12,513 nt of DNA from Bacillota bacterium (GTDB lineage: Bacteria; Bacillota; Clostridia; Oscillospirales; Ruminococcaceae), in assembly GCA_023457355.1 (NCBI GenBank), contig JAEWLW010000082.1, forward strand, positions 1 to 12,513. The letters are read 5' to 3'. The notes beneath the pieces were generated by a model. That model did not search any database, had not been told where the DNA came from, and worked only from the letters and a program-made list of their open reading frames with translations. The first letter of the stretch is position 1. Each line of letters starts with the position of its first letter. Position numbers and translations under genes: made by a program. This document shows positions 1-5,535 of this stretch, one piece after another.

Positions 1-1
1 G

Positions 2-97
2 GAGCGCATCGACGGCTTTGTCGCCGTGACCGACGCCATGACGGTGCGCCAAAAATGGTATGCCGACATCGGCGAGCAGCTAAAAAACGAGGGGTGA
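2..97 (+). CDS. Phage terminase large subunit, C-terminal end (partial)
   Basis: The reading frame is open from the window edge and stops with TGA at 95-97, giving 31 residues (ERIDGFVAVTDAMTVRQKWY and so on). The pattern DGFVAVTDA, followed by a short charged tail, resembles the end of HK97-type large terminases, whose nuclease domain finishes near a (D)G.VA..DA segment. The large subunit supplies the ATPase and nuclease that pump and cut phage DNA into the prohead. The position directly before a portal gene fits the usual terminase-portal-protease-capsid order. The last codons (GAGGGG TGA) also serve as ribosome binding site for the portal gene. The catalytic domains lie outside the window, so the call rests on a short tail plus gene order. 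Confidence 0.7.
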   Translation, partial: ERIDGFVAVTDAMTVRQKWYADIGEQLKNEG

Positions 98-101
98 TTC
101 T

Positions 102-1244
102 TTGGGACTTTTCGAGAGTATTTTTAAACGGCCCAACCGTGCAAACGACGCCGGGCAATATTTTCAAACCCTGACGGCCTACCGCCCGGTGTTTTCGTCG
201 TTTGAGGGCGGCCTGTATGAGATGGAGCTGACCCGGGCGGCGGTTCACGCGGTGGCCAACCACGTCAGCAAGTTAAAGCCGGAGGTGATCGGGGCCGCAA
301 AGCCGCATTTGTCGCGCACTCTTGCCTACCGCCCGAACCCGTTTTCATCGACGCCGCAGTTTTTGTACCGGCTGGCGACCATTTTGCTGGTGAATAACAC
401 GGCTTTTATTGTGCCGATTGAAGACGGATTCGGCGACATCATCGGGTATTACCCGGCGCTGCCGCAGCTTTGCGAGGTCATGGAGGTGGGCGGCAGGCCG
501 TACCTGCGCTACACCTTTTCGAGCGGGAAACGCGCGACCATCGAGCTGGAGCGGGCGGGGGTGTTGACGCTGCACCAGTACCGGGACGACTTTTTCGGCG
601 AGAATAACGCGGCCATGAACCCGACCATGCAGCTGATCCACACACAAAATCAGGGCATTCAGGAGGGTGTGAAGAATTCGGCGACCTTCCGCTTTATGGC
701 GCAGTCCTCGAACTTCGCCAAGGGTACCGATTTGACTGCCGAGCGCAAGCGCTTCACCACCGAGAACTTCGCCGCCGAAGAATCGGGCGGGCTATTGCTA
801 TTCCCGAACACCTACACCAACATTCAGCAGATCAAGAGCCAGCCGTTCGTGGTGGATGCCGCGCAGATGCAGGCCATTCAGGCGAATGTGTTCAATTACT
901 TCGGGGTCAATGAGGAAATCTTGCAGAACAAGGCCATCGGCGACAGCTGGGCGGCGTTTTACGAGGGGCAGATCGAGCCGCTTTCGATCCAGATTTCCAC
1001 CGTTATGACCAATATGACCTTCACCAGCCGGGAGCGTTCCACTGGCAACCAGATTTTTCTCACTGCCAACCGGCTGCAATACATGACCAACAATGACAAG
1101 CTGCGGGTATCGACGCTGATGTTCGACCGTGGCCTTATGAACCGCAACGAAATTCGCGAGATATGGAACCTGCCGCCGTTGGATGATGGGGACGGCTATT
1201 ATATTCGCGGTGAATATCACCCGACAAAGGAGGAACCGACTTGA
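102..1244 (+). CDS. Phage portal protein, HK97 family
   Basis: This 380-residue protein forms the dodecameric ring at one capsid vertex through which DNA enters and leaves. Recognisable parts are the N-terminal MGLFESIF, the segment RAAVHAVANHVSKL (about residues 45-58), the region GVNEEIL (about 267-273) followed by FYEGQIEPL (about 286-294), and the C-terminal GLMNRNEIREIWNLPPLDDG, which is very typical of HK97-type portals. It is slightly shorter than HK97 portal (about 420 residues), as is common in Firmicutes phages. The start is a TTG at 102, chosen because GAGGGGTGA lies just upstream at 89-97 and the protein begins at the usual family position. It lies 4 bases after the terminase stop and overlaps the protease gene by 4 bases. 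Confidence 0.93.
   Translation: MGLFESIFKRPNRANDAGQYFQTLTAYRPVFSSFEGGLYEMELTRAAVHAVANHVSKLKPEVIGAAKPHLSRTLAYRPNPFSSTPQFLYRLATILLVNNTAFIVPIEDGFGDIIGYYPALPQLCEVMEVGGRPYLRYTFSSGKRATIELERAGVLTLHQYRDDFFGENNAAMNPTMQLIHTQNQGIQEGVKNSATFRFMAQSSNFAKGTDLTAERKRFTTENFAAEESGGLLLFPNTYTNIQQIKSQPFVVDAAQMQAIQANVFNYFGVNEEILQNKAIGDSWAAFYEGQIEPLSIQISTVMTNMTFTSRERSTGNQIFLTANRLQYMTNNDKLRVSTLMFDRGLMNRNEIREIWNLPPLDDGDGYYIRGEYHPTKEEPT
1226..1233 (+). promoter_or_regulatory. Ribosome binding site for prohead protease (supports TTG start)
   Basis: AAAGGAGG lies inside the end of the portal gene, 7 bases before the TTG at 1241. It is a near-perfect anti-16S match and decides the non-ATG start of the protease gene, whose TTGA overlaps the portal stop codon. 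Confidence 0.8.
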
Positions 1245-1828
1245 ACATAAAAGACCGGCAGCACCGCACATTTGAAATTCGGGCGGCGGCGGACGGCATG
1301 ACCGTCGAGGGATACGCCGCCACTTTTGAGCAGCCCACCGTGCTGTATGAATACGACGGCATCAAATATTACGAAGTCATTTCGCGGGGGGCGTTCACCG
1401 GCGCGCAGATGTCCGACGTGATGATGAACTACAACCACCGGGGCAAGCCGGTGGCCCGCACCAAGAATGGCACCCTGACGCTGGAGGTGGACGACTTCGG
1501 CCTGAAAATCAAGGCTGACCTTTCCGGCACCGAAGAGGGCCGCAGGTTGTACGAAGAGGTCAAGGGCGGGTACATCGACAAGATGTCTTTTTCCTTTAAG
1601 GCAGACCCCAACCGGGACAGCTACGACCGGCTGACCCACACCCGGCGTATTTCTGGATTCGAGCGCATCTATGACGTGGCTGCGGTCGATATTCCAGCTT
1701 ACGATAGCACCAGCATTTCGGCGCGTTCCTTCTTTGAGGCGCAGGCAGAAGCCGAGGCGGCGGAAGTTATTCAGCACCGAAATGCGGCAAAACGACTGAT
1801 TTTAAATTTAACAACGGAGGGATTTTAG
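1241..1828 (+). CDS. Prohead maturation protease, HK97 family (peptidase S78/U35)
   Basis: This 195-residue serine protease cleaves the scaffold-like N-terminus from the major capsid protein during head maturation, then degrades itself. The family features are in order: EGYAATFE near residues 23-30, ISRGAF (47-52), the catalytic-histidine segment MNYNHRGKPVART (62-74, H66), SGTEEGRRLYEEVKGGYID (95-113) and the catalytic-serine segment KMSFSF (114-119, S116). The conserved IYDVAAVDIPAYDST (143-157) carries a probable third active-site acid, D145, by analogy with the H65/S114/E148 triad of HK97 gp4. The TTG start at 1241 is supported by AAAGGAGG at 1226-1233 and overlaps the portal stop. A weak TTG start ahead of an ATG-started capsid gene would fit the need for less protease than capsid protein, but that is inference. 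Confidence 0.93.
   Translation: MNIKDRQHRTFEIRAAADGMTVEGYAATFEQPTVLYEYDGIKYYEVISRGAFTGAQMSDVMMNYNHRGKPVARTKNGTLTLEVDDFGLKIKADLSGTEEGRRLYEEVKGGYIDKMSFSFKADPNRDSYDRLTHTRRISGFERIYDVAAVDIPAYDSTSISARSFFEAQAEAEAAEVIQHRNAAKRLILNLTTEGF
1816..1821 (+). promoter_or_regulatory. Ribosome binding site of the major capsid gene
   Basis: GGAGGG sits 8 bases before the ATG at 1830, inside the last codons of the protease gene. A strong site and an ATG fit the high expression a capsid gene needs. Confidence 0.7.
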
Positions 1829-1829
1829 C

Positions 1830-2951
1830 ATGAAAAAAAGAATTCTTGAAATTGAAGCGCGCCTGTCGGCCATCAAGGGCGAGGCGGCAAAGGATGGCGC
1901 GGACATCGACGCGCTGACCAAGGAGGCGGGCGAGTTGCAGGAAGAGCGCAAGGGTTTGCTGGAGCAGGCCGAAAAGCGCCAGAAGTTGCTGGACAGCATT
2001 TCCGAGGGTGGCGCGGGGCAGGTGATCCGCAATTTCAGTGATGGGCCGGAGGCACGCAAGTATTCCGCCGAGTCGCCCGAGTACCGCAGCGCGTTTTTCA
2101 AAAACCTGCTGGGGCGCGAGATGGACACCGAGGAACGCGCCGCTTTCACCCACCTGACCACCAATACCGCCGCCGTGCTGCCGACCACGACCCTGAACCA
2201 GATTTGGGATTTGGTGAGCGGGCAGCACAGCATCATGAAGGATATCAAAGTGCTGAAAACCGGCACCGTGATTAAAGTCGCGAAGCATGTTGCCATTGTG
2301 CAGGGCAAGGCCAAGAAAGTGGCGCAGGGTGCCGCCAACGACGACGAGCAGAACACGTTTGTGGATGTTACGCTCACCGGCAACGACTTTTCGAAGCACA
2401 TCAATGTTTCCTACGCAATGGCGCAGATGAGCATTGACGCGCTGGAGGCGTATCTGGTTACCGAGCTTTCGGAGCAGCTGGGCGAGGCGATGGCCGACGA
2501 CGCAGTCACCACCATTATTGCGGGTATCAACGCGACGAACAAGGTCGAGACAGCGACGGTGGCGACCGTCACCTACAAGGAGCTGGCGACCCTGTTCGGG
2601 CTGCTGAAGCGGGCGCGCGACATCAAGATTTATGTTACCAACGCCACCCTGTATAACCGGCTGGTGGCCATGACCGACGACACCGGCCGGCCCATCTTCC
2701 AGCCCAATATGCAGGACGGTGCCAAGGGTGCGCTGCTGGGCGGCCTGATCCGCATTGAGGATTCGGTCGGCGACGACAAGATTCTGATCGGTGACCCGAA
2801 CCGGGTGCTGTTCAACATGGTGCAGGATATCATGATCGAGCGGGACAAGGACATCAAAAATCATGTCTATACTTATGCCGGGTATGCCAGAGGCGAAGGC
2901 GCGCTGATGGACGACAAGTCCTTCGCGCTGCTGACCGTCAAGGTGGCCTAA
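1830..2951 (+). CDS. Major capsid protein, HK97 fold
   Basis: This 373-residue protein is the shell subunit. Residues 1 to about 60 are highly charged and predicted coiled coil (MKKRILEIEARLSAIKGEAA onward), matching the delta or scaffolding domain that the adjacent protease removes in HK97-type phages. The mature part begins somewhere after about residue 65-110; TTNTAAVLPTTTLNQIWDLV (111-130) resembles the start of the N-arm and spine-helix region. Further family signs are IYVTNATLYNRLVAMTDDTG (267-286), GRPIFQP (286-292), LLGGLIRIEDSV (302-313), ILIGDPNRV (318-326) and a final IKNHVYTYAGYARGEGALMD. Size is typical (HK97 gp5 is 385 residues). The exact cleavage site cannot be read from the sequence. 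The stop overlaps the next start by one base (TAATG). Confidence 0.95.
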   Translation: MKKRILEIEARLSAIKGEAAKDGADIDALTKEAGELQEERKGLLEQAEKRQKLLDSISEGGAGQVIRNFSDGPEARKYSAESPEYRSAFFKNLLGREMDTEERAAFTHLTTNTAAVLPTTTLNQIWDLVSGQHSIMKDIKVLKTGTVIKVAKHVAIVQGKAKKVAQGAANDDEQNTFVDVTLTGNDFSKHINVSYAMAQMSIDALEAYLVTELSEQLGEAMADDAVTTIIAGINATNKVETATVATVTYKELATLFGLLKRARDIKIYVTNATLYNRLVAMTDDTGRPIFQPNMQDGAKGALLGGLIRIEDSVGDDKILIGDPNRVLFNMVQDIMIERDKDIKNHVYTYAGYARGEGALMDDKSFALLTVKVA

Positions 2952-3229
2952 TGGCGGCAATACTGGACGCGGTCAAGCTGGCGCTGCGGATTACCACCGA
3001 CTATTTTGACGCCGAACTCACTGATCTGATCGACGCCGCGCAGGCCGATTTGACGCTGTGCGGTGTGAATGTTGCTGGAAAAGAGGACGACCCGCTGATA
3101 AAGCGGGCCGTTGTGCTTTATTGCAAGGCGCATTTTGGCGCGGACGAAAACGCCGGGCGCTATCAACAATCCTATGACATGTTGAAAGGCTCGCTGATGA
3201 TTGCGGGGGATTATCGTGCTGGATCGTGA
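2951..3229 (+). CDS. Head-tail connector protein, HK97 gp6-like
   Basis: This small acidic 92-residue protein has the family pattern: LDAVKLALRITTDYFDAELT (5-24), LIDAAQADLTLCGV (26-39), then DPLIKRAVVLYCKAHFG (47-63) and YDMLKGSL (75-82). In HK97, gp6 forms a ring below the portal and helps seal the head and receive the tail. The ATG at 2951 shares one base with the capsid stop codon, so it is probably translated by coupling. I see no strong separate ribosome binding site. Its end overlaps the GTG start of the next gene by 14 bases. Length matches the 90-110 residues usual for the family. Confidence 0.88.
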   Translation: MAAILDAVKLALRITTDYFDAELTDLIDAAQADLTLCGVNVAGKEDDPLIKRAVVLYCKAHFGADENAGRYQQSYDMLKGSLMIAGDYRAGS

Positions 3230-3515
3230 CATTGTGATCACGCTGCTGGGCGGCGCGCCCACGGTCAATGCGGCGGGCGACACCATACCGGGCAGTGCGC
3301 GCACCGACGTGATCGCGCGCATTCGCTCAGTCGGGCAGTCCGAATTTTATCAGGCGCAGGCGTTGGGACAAAAGCCCGAGATTAAGGCCGTCATTTGGGC
3401 GGCGGAGTACGATGGCCAGCGTCAGGCGGAGATCGGCGGGCGGGTGTATCGCATCAACCGGACATTTCAAAACGGTGACCACATGGAACTGGTTTGTCAG
3501 TCGGGGGTGGGTTGA
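3216..3515 (+). CDS. Head-closure / head-tail adaptor protein
   Basis: This 99-residue protein is read from a GTG at 3216 (MLDRDIVITLLGG). The GTG is preferred over the in-frame TTG at 3201 because GGGGGA at 3205-3210 lies 5 bases before it and the resulting N-terminus is sensible. The second half, WAAEYDGQRQAEIGGRVYRI followed by RTFQNGDHMELVCQ, has the beta-rich Y-(x)n-GxxYRI-xx-T/R pattern of small adaptor proteins of the SPP1 gp16 / phage head-tail joining group, which cap the connector after packaging. Position between the gp6-like and gp10-like genes fits exactly. The family is weakly conserved, so the call leans on order, length and the GxxYRI segment. Confidence 0.75.
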   Translation: MLDRDIVITLLGGAPTVNAAGDTIPGSARTDVIARIRSVGQSEFYQAQALGQKPEIKAVIWAAEYDGQRQAEIGGRVYRINRTFQNGDHMELVCQSGVG

Positions 3516-4000
3516 TGGCAATTCCTTCACCCGTAAAGTTTAAAAAGGGGCAGGTCGAGCTTGTTTCCAGCGTTGACCGCGCCAGCTATACCCTGACTGA
3601 ATTGACCCGCGCCGCCTTAAAAGACACCGGGCGGCTGATCCTTATGCGCTGCGCGCGAAAGCTACGGGCACTGCCGGGCGGTTCTAAGTTTATGAACAAA
3701 AAGCGCACCGGCAAGTTCCAGTTTTGGGTGCGCAAGCAGGAAAACGATTTGATTATTGGCATTCACAACTTGCAGCGGGGTGCGCATGGCGATGCCTGGT
3801 ATGGTGAGCTGCAGGAGCTGGGCACCTCGAACCAACCGCGCCGCGAGATACTGCAATCCACGGTGCGGGAAAGCATCGAGGACATACGCAAGATTCAGGG
3901 CGCGTATCTGTCCGCTATTGAGGACGACATCCGCGCGCAGGAGTTGATCGACGAAAACGAGGAAATCGGGGAGGCGGGCGACGATGACACAGGAACTTAA
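3515..4000 (+). CDS. HK97 gp10-like neck/tail completion protein
   Basis: This 161-residue protein starts at the ATG at 3515, which shares a base with the previous stop (TGATG) and follows the G-rich GGGGGTGGG. An in-frame TTG at 3494 would add 7 residues but has no convincing binding site. The centre has the HK97 gp10 family signature: basic GKFQFWVRKQEND, then WYGELQELGTSNQPRREIL, equivalent to the common YxxxxExGTxxxPxxPFL stretch, followed by a long helix. The C-terminal 25 or so residues are strongly acidic (DENEEIGEAGDDD). Proteins of this family join tail to neck. The last 17 bases overlap the next gene. Confidence 0.85.
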   Translation: MAIPSPVKFKKGQVELVSSVDRASYTLTELTRAALKDTGRLILMRCARKLRALPGGSKFMNKKRTGKFQFWVRKQENDLIIGIHNLQRGAHGDAWYGELQELGTSNQPRREILQSTVRESIEDIRKIQGAYLSAIEDDIRAQELIDENEEIGEAGDDDTGT

Positions 4001-4352
4001 AACCATCATCCGGGCGCTGCTGCTGGAACTTTGCCCGAATGTTTATTATGAGGACGCGCCGCCTGAGAAGCTGTTCCCGCACATTGTGTTTGATCTCAAC
4101 TGCTTTTTTAGCGGCAACAGGTGGGACTATTCGCTGGAACTCAATGTGTGGGATCGGTCGATTGATACCGAGGCGGTCGACGTGTTGGCGGATGCCTGCA
4201 CCAAGGTGCTGGACAACCGCTGCGAGCTGACCGACACGCTGCAATACCGCATTTACCGGGCGACGCGCAACAAGGTGGAAGACCCCGACCCCGAGATTCG
4301 GCGTCGGCGGCTGACCTTTGAACTTTATGCTTACGAAAGGAGCAACACATGA
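3984..4352 (+). CDS. Tail terminator / minor tail-joining protein
   Basis: This 122-residue protein has the layout of tail-terminator proteins: an N-terminal helix (TQELKTIIRALLLELCPNVY), then PHIVFDLNCF, a beta strand WDYSLELNVWDRSIDTEAVD leading into a helix ADACTKVLD, and a final strand RRLTFELYAY. Terminators of this type (related in fold to lambda gpU) form a ring that stops tail-tube growth and makes the surface that meets the head. The start at 3984 is supported by GGGGAGG at 3968-3974. It overlaps the previous gene by 17 bases and the next by 4 (ATGA). Its place just before the major tail protein is the usual one. Confidence 0.8.
   Translation: MTQELKTIIRALLLELCPNVYYEDAPPEKLFPHIVFDLNCFFSGNRWDYSLELNVWDRSIDTEAVDVLADACTKVLDNRCELTDTLQYRIYRATRNKVEDPDPEIRRRRLTFELYAYERSNT
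4336..4342 (+). promoter_or_regulatory. Ribosome binding site of the major tail gene
   Basis: AAAGGAG lies 6 bases before the ATG at 4349, within the end of the terminator gene. It is one of the strongest sites in this region, matching the need for many copies of tube protein. Confidence 0.65.
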
Positions 4353-4945
4353 GCAAAACTTATAGCGGTTTTACTGCCAAGACCTCGGAGCGCCTGCTTT
4401 TGGACGCCGGGGCCTTTTTCAAAAACTTTGATGCCGCAACCGATACCTTTGACACGGCGGTGACCGCCGGGAAACTGATCGGCGCGACGCGTGGCGGCGG
4501 GGAATTCAAGGCTGCCCCGACCATCCGCCGCATTGAGGTGGACGGCGTCAAGGGTGCCGCCAAAGGGCTGGAGGCCATCGACGAGTGGGTGGTCACCCTG
4601 ATGGCGAATGTCCTTGAACTCTCGGAGGATGTGCTGAAACTGGCGCTTGTCTCGGCAGACGTGGACACCACAACCAACGAGGATTACAACATCATTTCCG
4701 CCCGCAATTACTTCGATTTGGCGGACTACATCGAGAATGTCACATGGGTTGGCAAGCTCTCAGGCAGCGGCAAGCCGGTGATTATTCAGGTATTTAATGC
4801 GATTAACACCAACGGCCTGACCGCCGCCATGCAGGACAAAAACGAGGGCGTGGTGCAGATGATTTTCACCGGCCACTATGACCAAGCAAGTTTGGACAGC
4901 CCGCCGTTTAAGATTTTCTATCCGAAAGCGGGGTCGGGCGCATGA
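4349..4945 (+). CDS. Major tail (tube) protein
   Basis: This 198-residue protein is predicted to form the stacked rings of the tail tube. Its shape fits the phage tail-tube fold: residues about 13-20 SERLLLDAGAFF, about 42-53 LIGATRGGGEFK, IRRIEVDGVKGAAKGLEAID (60-79) and a long loop region. The C-terminal half contains DYNIISARNYFDLADYIENV and the strand-rich VTWVGKLSGSGKPVIIQVFNAI, and the protein ends with GVVQMIFTGHYD. Many Firmicutes tail-tube proteins share the G.TRGGG.F and VDG segments and are about 190-200 residues. It is followed by the chaperone gene with a 4-base ATGA overlap. I see no C-terminal Ig-like extension. Confidence 0.85.
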   Translation: MSKTYSGFTAKTSERLLLDAGAFFKNFDAATDTFDTAVTAGKLIGATRGGGEFKAAPTIRRIEVDGVKGAAKGLEAIDEWVVTLMANVLELSEDVLKLALVSADVDTTTNEDYNIISARNYFDLADYIENVTWVGKLSGSGKPVIIQVFNAINTNGLTAAMQDKNEGVVQMIFTGHYDQASLDSPPFKIFYPKAGSGA

Positions 4946-5316
4946 GAAAGTTGACCACACAAGACGTTTTTGCCGCGCTACGCATCGTTTCGGATTTGCA
5001 GCTTAAAGACGAGGTGCAAGCGCTTGCGCAGTTGGCCAACGACGGAAAGCTTTCCCGTGACGAGATCGGCGCGCAGGCGTTTATGAAGGTGTTGGATCTG
5101 TTTGTCTCTAAAAAGGCGGAAGGGCGCGTTTATGAATTCCTCGCCGGGCCGTTTGAAGTGACGCCCGAGGAGGTGCGCGACCTTCCGTTGATGGAACTGG
5201 CGGAAAATATTAAGGAGCTGGCGGAGGAAAACGACATCGCCGGTTTTTTTACGTTGCTTGGCGGCTTGATTACACCGAGGCCCTCGACCTCGTCCTTTGC
5301 CGGTATCGCGAAATAG
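4942..5316 (+). CDS. Tail assembly chaperone G (zero-frame product)
   Basis: This 124-residue, mostly helical acidic protein sits between the major tail protein and the tape measure, the invariant place of the gpG-type tail assembly chaperone. Such chaperones coat the hydrophobic tape measure before tube assembly and are not in the virion. Visible parts are QDVFAALRIVSDLQLKDEVQ (7-26), a helix QAFMKVLDLFVSKKAEG (45-61), and the helix TPEEVRDLPLMELAENIKEL (74-93). The codons for F102-F103 form the slippery site at 5244-5250, and the last 21 residues are low in structure (TPRPSTSSFAGIAK). The ATG at 4942 overlaps the preceding stop (ATGA) with only a weak G-rich upstream stretch, suggesting coupled translation. 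Confidence 0.88.
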   Translation: MRKLTTQDVFAALRIVSDLQLKDEVQALAQLANDGKLSRDEIGAQAFMKVLDLFVSKKAEGRVYEFLAGPFEVTPEEVRDLPLMELAENIKELAEENDIAGFFTLLGGLITPRPSTSSFAGIAK

Positions 5317-5531
5317 CGTTCATCATGACGATGCCGTCCGGGGACGGGCTGCGGTTGATCCGCCACGCCATGCAGCAGCGGGAAGAGGATTTTCTGCGCC
5401 AGCGGTGGGTAGCGGCTTATCAGTACATCCCATTTGAGGAATTTAAGCGCGGATTGACACAGCGGGCGGACACCCGGAAAGAGGCGGATATTTTAGCGGA
5501 CGTCAAGTCTATTTTGAGCATGGCGAGGTGA
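4942..5531 (+). CDS. Tail assembly chaperone GT, predicted -1 frameshift fusion (joined 4942-5250 and 5250-5531)
   Basis: Reading the zero frame through both TTT codons at 5245-5250 and then slipping back one base continues without a stop from 5250 to TGA at 5529-5531. The product has 103 residues of G plus 93 of T, 196 in all. The new frame starts YVAWRLDYTEALDLVLCRYR, a sensible helical continuation, and passes through MTMPSGDGLRLIRHAM to the end. The downstream frame has an ATG at 5325, but no ribosome binding site precedes it and coding-like sequence extends upstream of it to the slippery site, so a stand-alone T gene is unlikely. The lambda G/GT arrangement is the model: GT binds tube subunits through T while G coats the tape measure. 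The shift itself is inferred. Confidence 0.85.
5244..5250 (+). promoter_or_regulatory. Slippery heptamer T_TTT_TTT for -1 ribosomal frameshifting
   Basis: Seven T's lie in exact X_XXY_YYZ register with the zero frame of the chaperone gene (GGT TTT TTT ACG), so both P-site and A-site tRNAs can re-pair perfectly after a -1 slip. The zero frame ends 66 bases later. A purine-rich GGAGG at 5223-5227 lies 16 bases upstream and might act as a stimulatory internal Shine-Dalgarno, although this is farther than in dnaX. A weak hairpin (CGAGG with CCTCG, about 5276-5292) lies farther downstream than usual stimulators. Confidence 0.85.
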
Positions 5532-5535
5532 TGCT

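Noticed and set aside
82..88. A_AAA_AAC slippery heptamer in frame at the end of the terminase gene.
   Set aside because: A -1 slip adds only about 28 implausible residues and does not join the portal frame. It is 7 bases before the normal stop, there is no supporting structure, and it is probably chance.
1833..1839. Run of seven A's right after the capsid start codon.
   Set aside because: It simply encodes Lys-Lys; a slip there would give no useful product, and A-rich codons just after the start are common in well-expressed genes.
1767..2960. Long minus-strand open frame of 397 codons opposite the capsid gene.
   Set aside because: It mirrors the codon bias of a high-GC plus-strand gene; the plus strand encodes a clear HK97 capsid. 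The translated antisense protein is rich in His, Arg and Gln and has no recognisable fold.
5325..5531. Separate 68-residue gene starting at the ATG at 5325.
   Set aside because: No ribosome binding site precedes it, and the same frame is coding-like back to the slippery run at 5250. It is better explained as the T part of the frameshift product.
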